NCBI GenBank assembly: GCA_947476485.1 | Contig: CANJQU010000005.1 | Location: 1-64,000, forward strand | Direction: 5' to 3' | DNA: 64,000 nt | Origin: Chitinophagaceae bacterium | GTDB taxonomy: Bacteria > Bacteroidota > Bacteroidia > Chitinophagales > Chitinophagaceae | Shown here: one piece after another, positions 28,101 through 36,092 of the stretch | How positions within the stretch are numbered: the first letter of the stretch is position 1 | Layout: each line of letters opens with the position of its first letter | The notes under the pieces: generated by a model | Databases searched by the model: none | What the model was told of the DNA's origin: nothing | The model's input: the letters and a program-made list of their open reading frames with translations, nothing else | Made by a program: the position numbers and the translations under genes

Positions 28101-28944
28101 CTACGATACTATATCTGTAAGAGTGGTTCCGCTTCCGCATTCACATTGCCATATGAAACCCGATATCTGCCTGCACGATACAGTTAATCTGTCATTGTCC
28201 GATAAATCAGCAGAGGCCGTTGTCTTCACATGGGCGATCGATGGTACCAGCTTGTTCAATTCTACGGATGTTAATATAGTATCTGCCAATTCAAACAGCG
28301 GCGGGCCATTCAGCGTAAGCTGGAATACACCCGGCAGGCACATCATCAGGGTTGAATGCTCCACGCACGAAGGCTGCAGATCAGAGCCTTCATGCGATAC
28401 GGTTAACGTACATGACCTCCCTGATGCAACCTATGACTGGATAACAAAAGCAACTGGTGAGCTTTGTCTCGAAGACAGCATTTTGTTCTCTGCACACCTG
28501 GTTGATGCTAACTGCTCCTATACCTGGGAACCGGAACATTGCTTCAACAACAACAACAAACCAAAGATCTGGGGCAGAGTTGAGCAGGGCAGAACAGACA
28601 TATGGCTAACCGTGGTTGATGCGTTTGGATGCCGGTCCAGGTATAACTATGAGTTCAGCGCCAGCTCCTGCTGTACTGTATTGTTCCCTAATGCATTCAC
28701 GCCAAACGGCGATGGAGTCAATGACAAGTACCGCCCTATCTTCAACGGCTACCACAGGTTCCACAGTTTCCGTGTTGTGAACCGCTGGGGACAAACAGTG
28801 TTTGAAAGCGCTAACTCAAACCCTGAATGGGATGGTAACTTTAACGGTGTACCGCAGGATATGGGCGTTTATTATTACTACCTGAAGTATGACTGCGGTG
28901 GTAATACACTAGAAACTAAGGGAGATTGCACACTCGTGAAATAA
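25135..28944 (+). CDS. Exported Ig-like repeat protein with T9SS type B (CHU_C) sorting domain
   Basis: 1269 residues from the ATG at 25135; a TTG six bases earlier is also in frame. Signal peptide ends near FAQ (residue 25 or so). The N-terminal 400 residues form a domain rich in Gly, Tyr and Trp (HNGWTVGAPAFMGDYTYPG). Multiple Ig- or PKD-like modules follow, with repeated STPSSVATVGLVTGIVTG-type Ig-like sequence and CxG-type cysteines. The C-terminus is the CHU_C domain (FPNAFTPNGDGVND, VNRWGQTVFE, PEWDGNFNG, MGVYYYYL). Predicted surface or released protein exported by T9SS, similar in plan to the upstream gene. Molecular function unknown. Confidence 0.86.
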   Translation: MRKIYSSFLFLVVVLFCGNFSFAQMVGTQIYLPGHWLEIGQNNYAAFGATTPPAGYHPYPGGSYLAETYDYGHNGWTVGAPAFMGDYTYPGSPYEGWGIQVGSPAGLNWAFTSSGSIIGPGTLTGANTGYVNAGGKLLANWAGTAAGGQLRIRSETRVDTNASWVVVTAKMYNIGATTLNNIYYFRGCDPDNDQAHGGGFPTNNYVNYQNDLDHRVGVAGIGQTYTYAYLQVCTKDCRAKALVHVSWPINFYVTDLSTVYSGTAAITPYYNVGVNHPGDIAIGLVYNIGSICPGDSTFVSYAYTFPNAMTAIDSAFPEPTIVVNGVPVNPPTAPGAIYDTFNACLFPGMTILPIDLINAATGAWTWSTWTWSPGTGLSSTTGLTNTIALNTLPPSITYTITGAAYNGCGGASTGTCGTRVIYLTVLTCNGAICNTPCQGSPLIFNAPGDSTGATYVWYGPAPSTTIVGTTQSFTIPGSSWADTGIYHVVKTVGSVHDTSVTHAMIYPKPNVTASSNSPLCTGAANTLTLFSIADIPVVSYGWTGPASFVSGIQNPTIPSFPAADTGTYTVIVSTIYGCKDTATTHVVLLPPPGPPIVVAHSPYCQGQPFIPFTITPAPGATVYWYPSAAGGAGTTTTPVVNTAVPGSYTYYYGQTIGLCESPISSVTVVVNPTPAAITGLADVCQYMSITLTDPTPGGTWSSTPSSVATVGLVTGIVTGVSAGTATVKYTLPTSCFVTKIVNVHAKPAKPVVAPPTYCQFTFAPPLSATPVTGLLWYGPGVTAGTPVAPTPATDVPGATAYYVTETSSFGCVSDSAIDVVTVVAEPAPPVPYDTMYCQYSVTAPLNFQVDSALGSHLTWYTVPAGGAPIGYTPVPPSNVVTYPGGTKWYVTQTVNGCESHSAPVKVTIVQQPNFHITANRRWVCKHDSLTFTYTGSPLVSGIYYWMLPPGATAIGGTTINDPMIIVRFDSVYGPHVITLAVTELNMCTTYDTISVRVVPLPHSHCHMKPDICLHDTVNLSLSDKSAEAVVFTWAIDGTSLFNSTDVNIVSANSNSGGPFSVSWNTPGRHIIRVECSTHEGCRSEPSCDTVNVHDLPDATYDWITKATGELCLEDSILFSAHLVDANCSYTWEPEHCFNNNNKPKIWGRVEQGRTDIWLTVVDAFGCRSRYNYEFSASSCCTVLFPNAFTPNGDGVNDKYRPIFNGYHRFHSFRVVNRWGQTVFESANSNPEWDGNFNGVPQDMGVYYYYLKYDCGGNTLETKGDCTLVK

Positions 28945-28966
28945 TAAAAAAATATACCCGATAAAG

Positions 28967-28999
28967 AATACCATCGTTGATACGGTGGTATTCTTTTTT
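28967..28999 (+). terminator. Intrinsic terminator
   Basis: AATACCATCG (28967-28976) pairs with CGGTGGTATT (28983-28992) with one T-G wobble, loop TTGATA, followed by CTTTTTTT. It lies 22 bases after the stop. Confidence 0.88.
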
Positions 29000-29151
29000 T
29001 AGTCAAAAAATTCCCCGCGCAGGAGAAGACCAACTGGCAACGAATAAAAAAATTCAATACTGGTTCATTTTTAGAACTTTCGGTATTTGAATATTCGTCC
29101 TGTAGCAGGATTTGGAAAGGAATCTACAAACATGTAATTTACAAGCTGGAT

Positions 29152-31974
29152 ATGAAAAAGAACTTTACATTTTTGCTTGCCGCATTCTTCCTGTTGGCAA
29201 CCTATGCCCAAGGAACTGCGAAGACAAAGCCGCAACCCGCAACCGCGAAGCTGTACTTTATTGAGAATAAAGGACAGATAAAAGACCAGTATCGCAAAGC
29301 AAGAAAGGATATTCAATATACCCTGGCAACACCAGGTATGAATGTGTTCATTGGCGATGGCCAGTTGCATTACCAGTTTTCACATGCTACCACCGCAGAC
29401 ACTAGATCATCCGCTAAGTTTCAGGCGCCGTCATCTGCTGTTATTAATACATACCGTATGGATGTGGAACTGGTAGGAGCAAACAAGCATGCCGCTGTTA
29501 TCGCAGATGAGCCGCAGGCATACTATGAGAACTACTACGTAGCAGGTTGCCCGGCAAACGGCATACAGGCGCATACTTTTGCAAAGCTCACTTACAAGAA
29601 CGTTTATAAGGACATAGACTGGGTTGTTAAGATAAAAGATAACAAGCTGGAGCATGAATTTATCGTTGGCAAAAATGGTAATGCCGCTGACATCAAATTG
29701 AAATATAGCGGCCAGGAATCTCTGAAAATAAATGGAGATGGCAGTATCACCGCGGCAACACCAATGGGCACTGTTACAGAGCACGCACCTGTATGTTTCC
29801 GTGCAGGCGGCGGTATCACACCATCTTCATTCAGGCTTCACGGCAATATTTTGAGCTACGAGATCAATGGCTATTATCATTCGTTGGTTATGGATCCTAT
29901 TTTGGACTGGGGCACTTACTTTGGCCCTGATACCAGCACCAGCCCGTTCTATTCAATTGTTTGCAACAGGAATGCAGAACTTTACGGCGCCGGATTTACG
30001 TATGCAGCAAATGGCATAGCAACTGTTGGCAGCCACCAGGAAACATTTGGCGGAGATCAGGATGCCTACCTCATTAAGTTCGATTCTGTTGGAAACAGGA
30101 TTTGGGCTACCTATTACGGGGATATCGGAATGGATATTGGCTACTCTGTTGCGATCGACACCGCAGATGGTGTGTATCTTGGCGGAACTACCAACAGCCA
30201 TGCAGGCATTGCCACACCGGGAACCCAGCAAACCTCCTATGGCGGAGGCACAAGGGATTGCTTTATTGCAAAGTTTGGAGCAGACGGCACCAGGCGTTGG
30301 GGCACTTACCTTGGCGGTGGTGGCGATAATATTCCCGGTTCTATAGCTTGCGACAATCTCTGGCATGTGTATATTTCAGGTGTTACTACAGATGGTAGCA
30401 ACACCTCTACTCCCGGCAGCCATCAGCCTGCCCACTCCAGCGGATATGATGACTTCCTCGTTCAGTATGACTCTTCGGGTATCAGGCAATGGGGCACTTA
30501 CTATGGCGGCACCGGCGATGAATTCAGCGGGGTAGTTTGCACTGATGGTAATTATGCATACCTCTGTGGCTGGACAAGCAGCGCTACTGCTATCGCCACT
30601 CCTTTAAGCCACCAGCCCACTAAAGCTGGTGCCAGCGATGCATACGTGGCTAAATTCAATTCAACCGGCACACGGCTGTGGGGCACTTACTTTGGTGGCG
30701 CATACTCGGAATCTACCGGCGGTATTACTTGCGATGCCTCAGGTAAAATTTACCTGATGGGCCTCACCGGAAGTGATACCGGTATAGCTACACCAGGCAG
30801 TTTCCAGCCCGCAAGGGCCGGCGGCAGCGATGCATTCCTCGCTAAGTTCGATCCCGAATTAGGTACGCTCGACTGGTCTACCTACTACGGTGGTCCGGCT
30901 GAAGAGGACGGATCTTTTAGCCGTATCGTTTGTGATGACTCACTAAACGTATACATTGCAGGGATAACAGCAAGCCTGAGTGGTATCGCTACTTCCGGCG
31001 CATGGCAGGACACCTTCGGCGGTGGCGATCAGGATGCATTTCTAGCAAAGTATAATTCAGATGGTATACAGTTCTGGAGCACCTACTATGGCGGCGACGG
31101 CACCGACCAGGCCAAGTCATGTGCCTTTGATGGCAAAGGAGTATATATTGCAGGCAGCACCTCCAGCACTAATAATATTGCTACTCCCGGCTCCCTTCAG
31201 CCTACCGGTGGCAGCGGTGGCATTTTTTATTACCAGGGCTTCCTTGCCAGGTTCACCGACTTCATTTCCGGCTTACCAGGTCCTATTGGTGGCGGTACGC
31301 GCGTGTGTATCGGCAGTTCTATTACTATGACAAACATTATCTCCGGTGGTACCTGGACTAGCAGCGATGTTTCGCTGGCTACGATCGGCTCATCTTCCGG
31401 TGTACTTACGGGCATAGCCGTTGGCACGGTTACGGTCACTTATACGATCCCTACCGGCTTTGCCACAACTGTTGTTACGGTTAATGCACCTCCGGCGCCT
31501 ATATCGGGCCTCACAACCTTTTGTATCGGTCTTAACACCCAGCTTTCAGATACTGCTCCCAACGGTGTGTGGTCCAGCAGCAACCCGGCTGTGGCTACTG
31601 TAGGTTTCACCACGGGGCTTGTTACCGGTGTATCACTTGGCACAACAACAATTACCTACTCCGATACCCTTACGGGCTGTTCCGTTTCCACACTGTTCAC
31701 AGTTATCGTATGCTTTGACAAGGTTAATACTGTCCAGGCAGATCAGGGAGTAGAGATATACCCCAGCCCTGCCACTGAAGCGCTGACGGTAAAGATTAAT
31801 AAGGGTACATTTGGATCGTTTATCATCACCAACGAGATGGGCCAGGTGGTGCAGCAGCAGCTAATAACAGCAGAACACACGGAGGTCAACGTTAAATCAT
31901 GGCCCGCCGGACTGTACAATATTACCCTAAGCGGAGATAACGGTAATATCGCCCGTAAATTCATAAAACGATAG
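29152..31974 (+). CDS. Exported SBBP-repeat protein with T9SS type A sorting domain
   Basis: 940 residues with a signal peptide (first 20 or so residues, ending TYAQ). The first 250 residues (IENKGQIKDQYRKARKDIQY onward) match the domain usually found before SBBP repeats (DUF7948-like). Seven repeats follow with W-G/S-T-Y-x-G-G motifs spaced about 55-60 residues, a beta-propeller-like SBBP array. Two Ig-like BIG_2-type units (GGTWTSSDVSLATIG, NGVWSSSNPAVATVG) precede a C-terminal T9SS type A domain (YPSPATEALTVKI to GNIARKFIKR). Predicted surface protein, function unknown. Confidence 0.88.
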   Translation: MKKNFTFLLAAFFLLATYAQGTAKTKPQPATAKLYFIENKGQIKDQYRKARKDIQYTLATPGMNVFIGDGQLHYQFSHATTADTRSSAKFQAPSSAVINTYRMDVELVGANKHAAVIADEPQAYYENYYVAGCPANGIQAHTFAKLTYKNVYKDIDWVVKIKDNKLEHEFIVGKNGNAADIKLKYSGQESLKINGDGSITAATPMGTVTEHAPVCFRAGGGITPSSFRLHGNILSYEINGYYHSLVMDPILDWGTYFGPDTSTSPFYSIVCNRNAELYGAGFTYAANGIATVGSHQETFGGDQDAYLIKFDSVGNRIWATYYGDIGMDIGYSVAIDTADGVYLGGTTNSHAGIATPGTQQTSYGGGTRDCFIAKFGADGTRRWGTYLGGGGDNIPGSIACDNLWHVYISGVTTDGSNTSTPGSHQPAHSSGYDDFLVQYDSSGIRQWGTYYGGTGDEFSGVVCTDGNYAYLCGWTSSATAIATPLSHQPTKAGASDAYVAKFNSTGTRLWGTYFGGAYSESTGGITCDASGKIYLMGLTGSDTGIATPGSFQPARAGGSDAFLAKFDPELGTLDWSTYYGGPAEEDGSFSRIVCDDSLNVYIAGITASLSGIATSGAWQDTFGGGDQDAFLAKYNSDGIQFWSTYYGGDGTDQAKSCAFDGKGVYIAGSTSSTNNIATPGSLQPTGGSGGIFYYQGFLARFTDFISGLPGPIGGGTRVCIGSSITMTNIISGGTWTSSDVSLATIGSSSGVLTGIAVGTVTVTYTIPTGFATTVVTVNAPPAPISGLTTFCIGLNTQLSDTAPNGVWSSSNPAVATVGFTTGLVTGVSLGTTTITYSDTLTGCSVSTLFTVIVCFDKVNTVQADQGVEIYPSPATEALTVKINKGTFGSFIITNEMGQVVQQQLITAEHTEVNVKSWPAGLYNITLSGDNGNIARKFIKR

Positions 31975-32020
31975 GTATAAAGATCTCATTCATCGGATAC
32001 TGTTCAGGACAATTATTGTA

Positions 32021-32051
32021 GAGACGTTGCACCGCAACGTCTCTCTTTTTT
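32021..32051 (+). terminator. Intrinsic terminator
   Basis: A perfect 10-base stem, GAGACGTTGC (32021-32030) with GCAACGTCTC (32034-32043), loop ACC, followed by TCTTTTTT. It ends the transcript of the SBBP protein gene. The same GAGACG hairpin type appears without a T-run at 5988-6006, so a dispersed palindrome may have been adopted as a terminator. Confidence 0.85.
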
Positions 32052-32196
32052 GCGCCGCTTAGCCGAAACATGCGCTGCACTTACGGTTTTCAAAACAACG
32101 CGGATTCGCGATTGGCGGTATTAAAAACAAAATGAGGCTACCGCAAGTTTGCGCCTTCCATTTTTGCGTAAAGGCTATACGTAACTCATTCTACTT

Positions 32197-32228
32197 CCCC
32201 CTCTCCTTCGGAGAGGGCCGGGGAGAGG
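32197..32228. repeat. Dispersed palindrome of the GGAGAGGG family
   Basis: CCCTCTCC and GGAGAGGG face each other around TTC, followed by CCGGGGAGAGG. It is the same element type as those found inside hsdR (46871, 46928, 47349). It lies about 34 bases beyond the 3' end of the small lipoprotein gene on the minus strand. Confidence 0.7.
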
Positions 32229-32261
32229 TCTCTCACGCTTTGCGCCTTTGCGAGAGATTCC

Positions 32262-32684
32262 TCAGAAACTATAAGCCTTTATGTACTCCATCTTGGTATT
32301 GCTTTTACTGCAGCTCACTCTAAAATAATCGTAGAATGTAGTATCACCGGCAATACGAAAGCCAATAATATAAGAATAAGGCTCATCGCCCTTCCTGATA
32401 ACCGGAGTAGCATCTTCCGCACCCTTGGGCATACTAAATTTACCCTCTCCGAAGTTGGGCCCGAAGTCTGCATCCACATCATACACACCATTGGCCACAT
32501 CGCTGTCTGCAACAACCTTTACAGAAAACGTTGTATGATTTATGGCGTCTTCAGTAATAGGCATTTTTGCTTCAGCGACGGTGGTACCGGGTTTGGGGAA
32601 CTTCTTTGGTTGCGGCTCAGTGTTCCCGCAACCGCAGATCGTGATCGATAGCGCTGCAACAATGAGGAGAGATGGTCTTTTCAT
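32262..32684 (-). CDS. Small lipoprotein, function unknown
   Basis: 140 residues. The N-terminus MKRPSLLIVAALSITICGCG is a lipoprotein signal with a lipobox-like ITIC or ICGC, so it is predicted to be anchored in a membrane. A proline-rich linker is followed by a compact domain of about 100 residues with alternating beta-type sequence (FSVKVVADSDVANGVYDVDADFG). It may bind something at the cell surface, but no motif gives a function. I do not recognise the family. It stands alone, facing away from the repeat array. Confidence 0.7.
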   Translation of the reverse strand: MKRPSLLIVAALSITICGCGNTEPQPKKFPKPGTTVAEAKMPITEDAINHTTFSVKVVADSDVANGVYDVDADFGPNFGEGKFSMPKGAEDATPVIRKGDEPYSYIIGFRIAGDTTFYDYFRVSCSKSNTKMEYIKAYSF

Positions 32685-33644
32685 TACGCCCGCAAAAATA
32701 AGGGAACGATCCCTGACTGCCTACGGCTGCATCTCAAATCTTCGCATTAGACTGGCACCATGAATTAGTAGAGAAGCCCGATAGGGCTTAAATATGAAGG
32801 GAACGATCCCTGAAAGCCTACAGCTGCATCTCAAATCTTCGCATATAGACTGGCACCTGAATTAGTAGAAAAGCCCGAAAGGGCATAAATATGAAGTGAA
32901 CGGCCCCCGAACGCCTGCGGCTGCATCACAAATCTTCGCATGTAGACTGGCACCATGAATTCGACGGGAAGCCCGATAGGGCTTAAATACGAATAGCCCC
33001 GGATGAAATCAGGGGAATAAAAGGCTAAACGCACACAACCACGATAGTGGTTGAATGTAGGTTGGCTCGCGGAGACTTGAAGCACCTTCACGTTGCCTGA
33101 CGCTGAGGCTGCATCTCATATCTTCCCATATAGATGGGCACCATGTATTAGTAGAGAAGCCCGGTAGGGCTTAAATATGAATAGCCCCGGATGAAATCCG
33201 GGGAATAAAAGGCTAAACGTACACAACCACGATAGTGGTTGAATGTGGAGTGACTCGCGAAGATTTGAAGCACCTTCACGTTGCCTGACGCTGAGGCTGC
33301 ATCTCATATCTTCCCATATAGATGGGCACCATGTATTAGTAGAGAAGCCCGGTAGGGCTTAAATACGAATAGCCCCGGATGAAATCCGGGGAATAAAAGG
33401 CTAAACATTCACAACCACGACAGTGGTTGAATGTAGAATGGCTCGCGAAGATCTGAAGCCTCACACTGCCGCTAGTTTGGAACGTAGGCAAGAGCGATAG
33501 CCAACTAGTGCCCAAATAATTTAGTCTCCCGATAGCTATCCGGATTGCAACTTGCGGTGCGGACCCAATCGCCGCCAAAATGCCCCCAAAACTACCCTTT
33601 GCGTTTCACCCGCCTTGCTGTACCTTGTCCTAAATTTTGCTGCA
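32685..33644. repeat. Array of nested palindromic repeats (three short, two long units)
   Basis: About 960 bases with no credible gene. A motif GCATCTCAAATCTTCGCAT or a close variant recurs at 32729, 32826, 32933, 33111 and 33299. The first three units are 97-107 bases; the last two are 178-188 bases and nearly identical. Each carries the hairpin AAGCCC-GxTA-GGGCTT; the longer ones add AGCCCCGGAT-GAAATCCGGGG and CAACCAC-GATA-GTGGTTG. This looks like REP-type sequence amplified by tandem duplication. Minus-strand frames here repeat the same peptide and are by-products. Confidence 0.75.
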
Positions 33645-35732
33645 ATGAAATATAGTAACCACTTAAAATGGGCAATTCCCGCAATAGCAATGAGTACCCA
33701 ATTGTTTACCAGTAGCTGTAACAACGGCACAACTACGACTACTAAAACAGAAACTGTGAAGACAGAAGGCTACGACAGCTCCTTTAACGTGATGGCGCAA
33801 TCATTTGCCGATCTGCAGATACTGCGCTACCAGGTGCCCGGCTTCAACGGCCTTAGCCTGCAACAAAAGAAACTGGCGTACTACCTCTACGAGGCAGGCC
33901 TCAGCGGAAGGGACATTATCTACGACCAGAAAAGTAAATATGGTCTGCTGCTGCGCAAAACCATCGAGACGGTCTATGGCACGTATAAGGGCGATAAGAA
34001 CAGCGAAGACTGGAAGAAGTTCGAAGTATACTGCGGTAGGTTCTGGTTCAGCAATGGCAACCACCACCACTACGCCAATGAGAAGTTCATCCCTGAGTGC
34101 TCCTACGACTATTTCGCCGGCCTCGTAAAAGCCAGCGACACAGCGCAGCTTCCTAAAAACAGCGGCGAGAGCACAGACGCATTCCTGGCGCGGATCAAAC
34201 CGATCGTTTTCGATCCGAAGTTTGAACCAAAGGTGGTAGACCTGCGCGCGAATATTGACAACATCGTAAACTCATCTAACAACTTCTATGAAGGTGTAAC
34301 ACAGAAAGAAGTAGAGAGCTTTTATGCAAAATTTGACTCCTCAGAGAAAGCGCCGTCATGGGGTCTCAACAGCAAGCTCGTAAAAGAGAACGGGACCATT
34401 ACAGAACATACCTGGAAGAGTGGAGGCATGTATGGCGCCGCCATTGATAAGATCATTTTCTGGCTGGAAAAGGCATCTTCTGTGGCAGAGGATGATATAC
34501 AAAAGAGGTCGCTGAACCTGTTGATAAAGTACTATAAAACAGGCGACCTTAAAGTATGGGACGACTACAATATGGCGTGGGTGCGTTCGGCATCGCGTAT
34601 AGATGCAGTGGTTGGCTTTATAGAAACCTACCTTGATGCAATAAGCAAGAAGGGCAGCTTCGAAAGCACCATATCACTGAAGGATATGGAAGAAACCAAG
34701 CGCATAGAAGCTATCGCCAACCAGGCGCAATGGTTTGAAGACAACTCACCTATTATGCCTAAGCACAAAAAGAAAAAAGTGGTAGGCATAACCGGCAAAG
34801 CCATTACGGTGATCGTGGAAAGCGGTGACGCTGCCCCCAGCACACCGATCGGTATAAACCTGCCAAACGCCGAATGGATACGTAAAGACTCCGGTTCTAA
34901 ATCAGTATCCCTTTCCAACATCATACACACCTACAACATAGTGGGTGCAAAAAGCGGCATGGTCGATGAATTTGGCGGTAATGATACCGTGGTGGCACGC
35001 ATGAAGAAATACGGCGCACTCGCCAGCGATCTGCATACAGATATGCACGAGTGCATAGGCCACGCATCCGGCCAGATAGACAGTGGTGTGGGGACAACAG
35101 ACAAAACCCTGAAGAACTACGCTAGCTGCCTCGAAGAAGCACGTGCCGACCTCGTAGGCCTCTACTTCATCATGGATAAGAAACTGGTGGACATAGGCGT
35201 CATGCCCGACCTCGAAGTAGGCAAAGCCGGCTACGACAACTACATGATGAATGGCCTCATGACCCAGCTCACCCGCCTTAAGCCCGGAGAGCAGCTCGAA
35301 GAAGCACACATGCGCAACCGCGCACTGAATGCACACTGGGCATATGAGATGGGCAAAAAAGACAATGTAGTTGCTTTCGTTACGCGGAACGGCAAGACCT
35401 ATGTACAGGTAAATGACTACAACAAGCTGCGCGAACTCTTCGGCCAGTTGCTGAAAGAGATACAGCGTATCAAGTCAGAAGGCGACTACAAAGCCGGCAA
35501 AGCGCTTGTTGAGAACTACGGTGTAAAGGTAGATGCAAAGCTCCACAAAGAAATTCTCGAGCGCTTCGCGAAGCTGAACATCAAGCCCTACCGCGGCTTC
35601 ATACAAGCCAAACTCGTGCCCGTAATGAACGGTAACGACATCAGCGATGTAAAAGTAGAATACCCCGACAACTTCTTCTCACAAATGCTCGAATACGGCA
35701 AGACATACGGCTTCCTGCCGGTGAAGAACTAA
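33645..35732 (+). CDS. Lipoprotein dipeptidyl-peptidase III (M49 family)
   Basis: 695 residues from the ATG at 33645; the frame is open back to 33552 but the earlier part lies in the repeat region. The start encodes a signal with a lipobox-like TSSC near residue 24, so the enzyme is probably membrane-anchored, unlike cytosolic eukaryotic DPP III. The zinc site is H468-E-C-I-G-H473, followed by E497-E-A-R-A-D502, the second M49 motif. M49 enzymes release dipeptides from the N-terminus of short peptides. A role in peptide use at the cell surface or periplasm is inferred. A terminator follows. Confidence 0.9.
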   Translation: MKYSNHLKWAIPAIAMSTQLFTSSCNNGTTTTTKTETVKTEGYDSSFNVMAQSFADLQILRYQVPGFNGLSLQQKKLAYYLYEAGLSGRDIIYDQKSKYGLLLRKTIETVYGTYKGDKNSEDWKKFEVYCGRFWFSNGNHHHYANEKFIPECSYDYFAGLVKASDTAQLPKNSGESTDAFLARIKPIVFDPKFEPKVVDLRANIDNIVNSSNNFYEGVTQKEVESFYAKFDSSEKAPSWGLNSKLVKENGTITEHTWKSGGMYGAAIDKIIFWLEKASSVAEDDIQKRSLNLLIKYYKTGDLKVWDDYNMAWVRSASRIDAVVGFIETYLDAISKKGSFESTISLKDMEETKRIEAIANQAQWFEDNSPIMPKHKKKKVVGITGKAITVIVESGDAAPSTPIGINLPNAEWIRKDSGSKSVSLSNIIHTYNIVGAKSGMVDEFGGNDTVVARMKKYGALASDLHTDMHECIGHASGQIDSGVGTTDKTLKNYASCLEEARADLVGLYFIMDKKLVDIGVMPDLEVGKAGYDNYMMNGLMTQLTRLKPGEQLEEAHMRNRALNAHWAYEMGKKDNVVAFVTRNGKTYVQVNDYNKLRELFGQLLKEIQRIKSEGDYKAGKALVENYGVKVDAKLHKEILERFAKLNIKPYRGFIQAKLVPVMNGNDISDVKVEYPDNFFSQMLEYGKTYGFLPVKN

Positions 35733-35751
35733 TACGGAAAGCCATTTTTAT

Positions 35752-35787
35752 GGGACCGCTCTCTGGTGAGGGCGGTCTCATTTTTTT
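35752..35787 (+). terminator. Intrinsic terminator after the M49 peptidase gene
   Basis: GGGACCGC (35752-35759) pairs with GCGGTCTC (35772-35779) with one wobble, and CTC/GAG pairs inside, loop TGGT. A run of seven T follows. Confidence 0.9.
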
Positions 35788-36092
35788 CATGATCTTCTTC
35801 CCAAGTAATCATCAGTAATACACTATTCAAATAGCCCTGCCCTTTAGGGCGGGGTAACAATAACCGCCACAGTAGCGGCTTTAGCCTAAATCACGCGTTT
35901 AGAGTACTTCTGATGTGTGAGCAGTATTACAGCTCTTTCCATTCCCAATGCTGATCCAGGTCTCTGTTATAGAGCTTATGACGCTCTACTTTAAACTCAT
36001 CAGAGAAAGAACTCATTTCAGAGTGGTCTTCCTTTATTGTAACTCAACATAACCCATCTGAACGGGGATGAGCTGAACGCTGCTTTTTATTA
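35788..36092. other. Intergenic region with dispersed palindromes
   Basis: About 300 bases between convergent genes. At 35831-35895 two hairpins occur: CCCTGCCC-TTTA-GGGCGGGG and CCGC-CACAGTA-GCGG, repeat types common in Bacteroidota. The rest shows no gene, RNA or clear signal. Confidence 0.55.

Noticed and set aside
32700-33480. Possible CRISPR array
   Set aside because: Repeat units are long, unequal and internally palindromic with no unique spacers, and no cas genes are near.
32831-33578. Three minus-strand frames encoding similar peptides (FNHYRGC, LAFYSPDFIRGYSY)
   Set aside because: They are translations of the palindromic repeat units; the shared peptide reflects repeated DNA and the frames break at unit borders.
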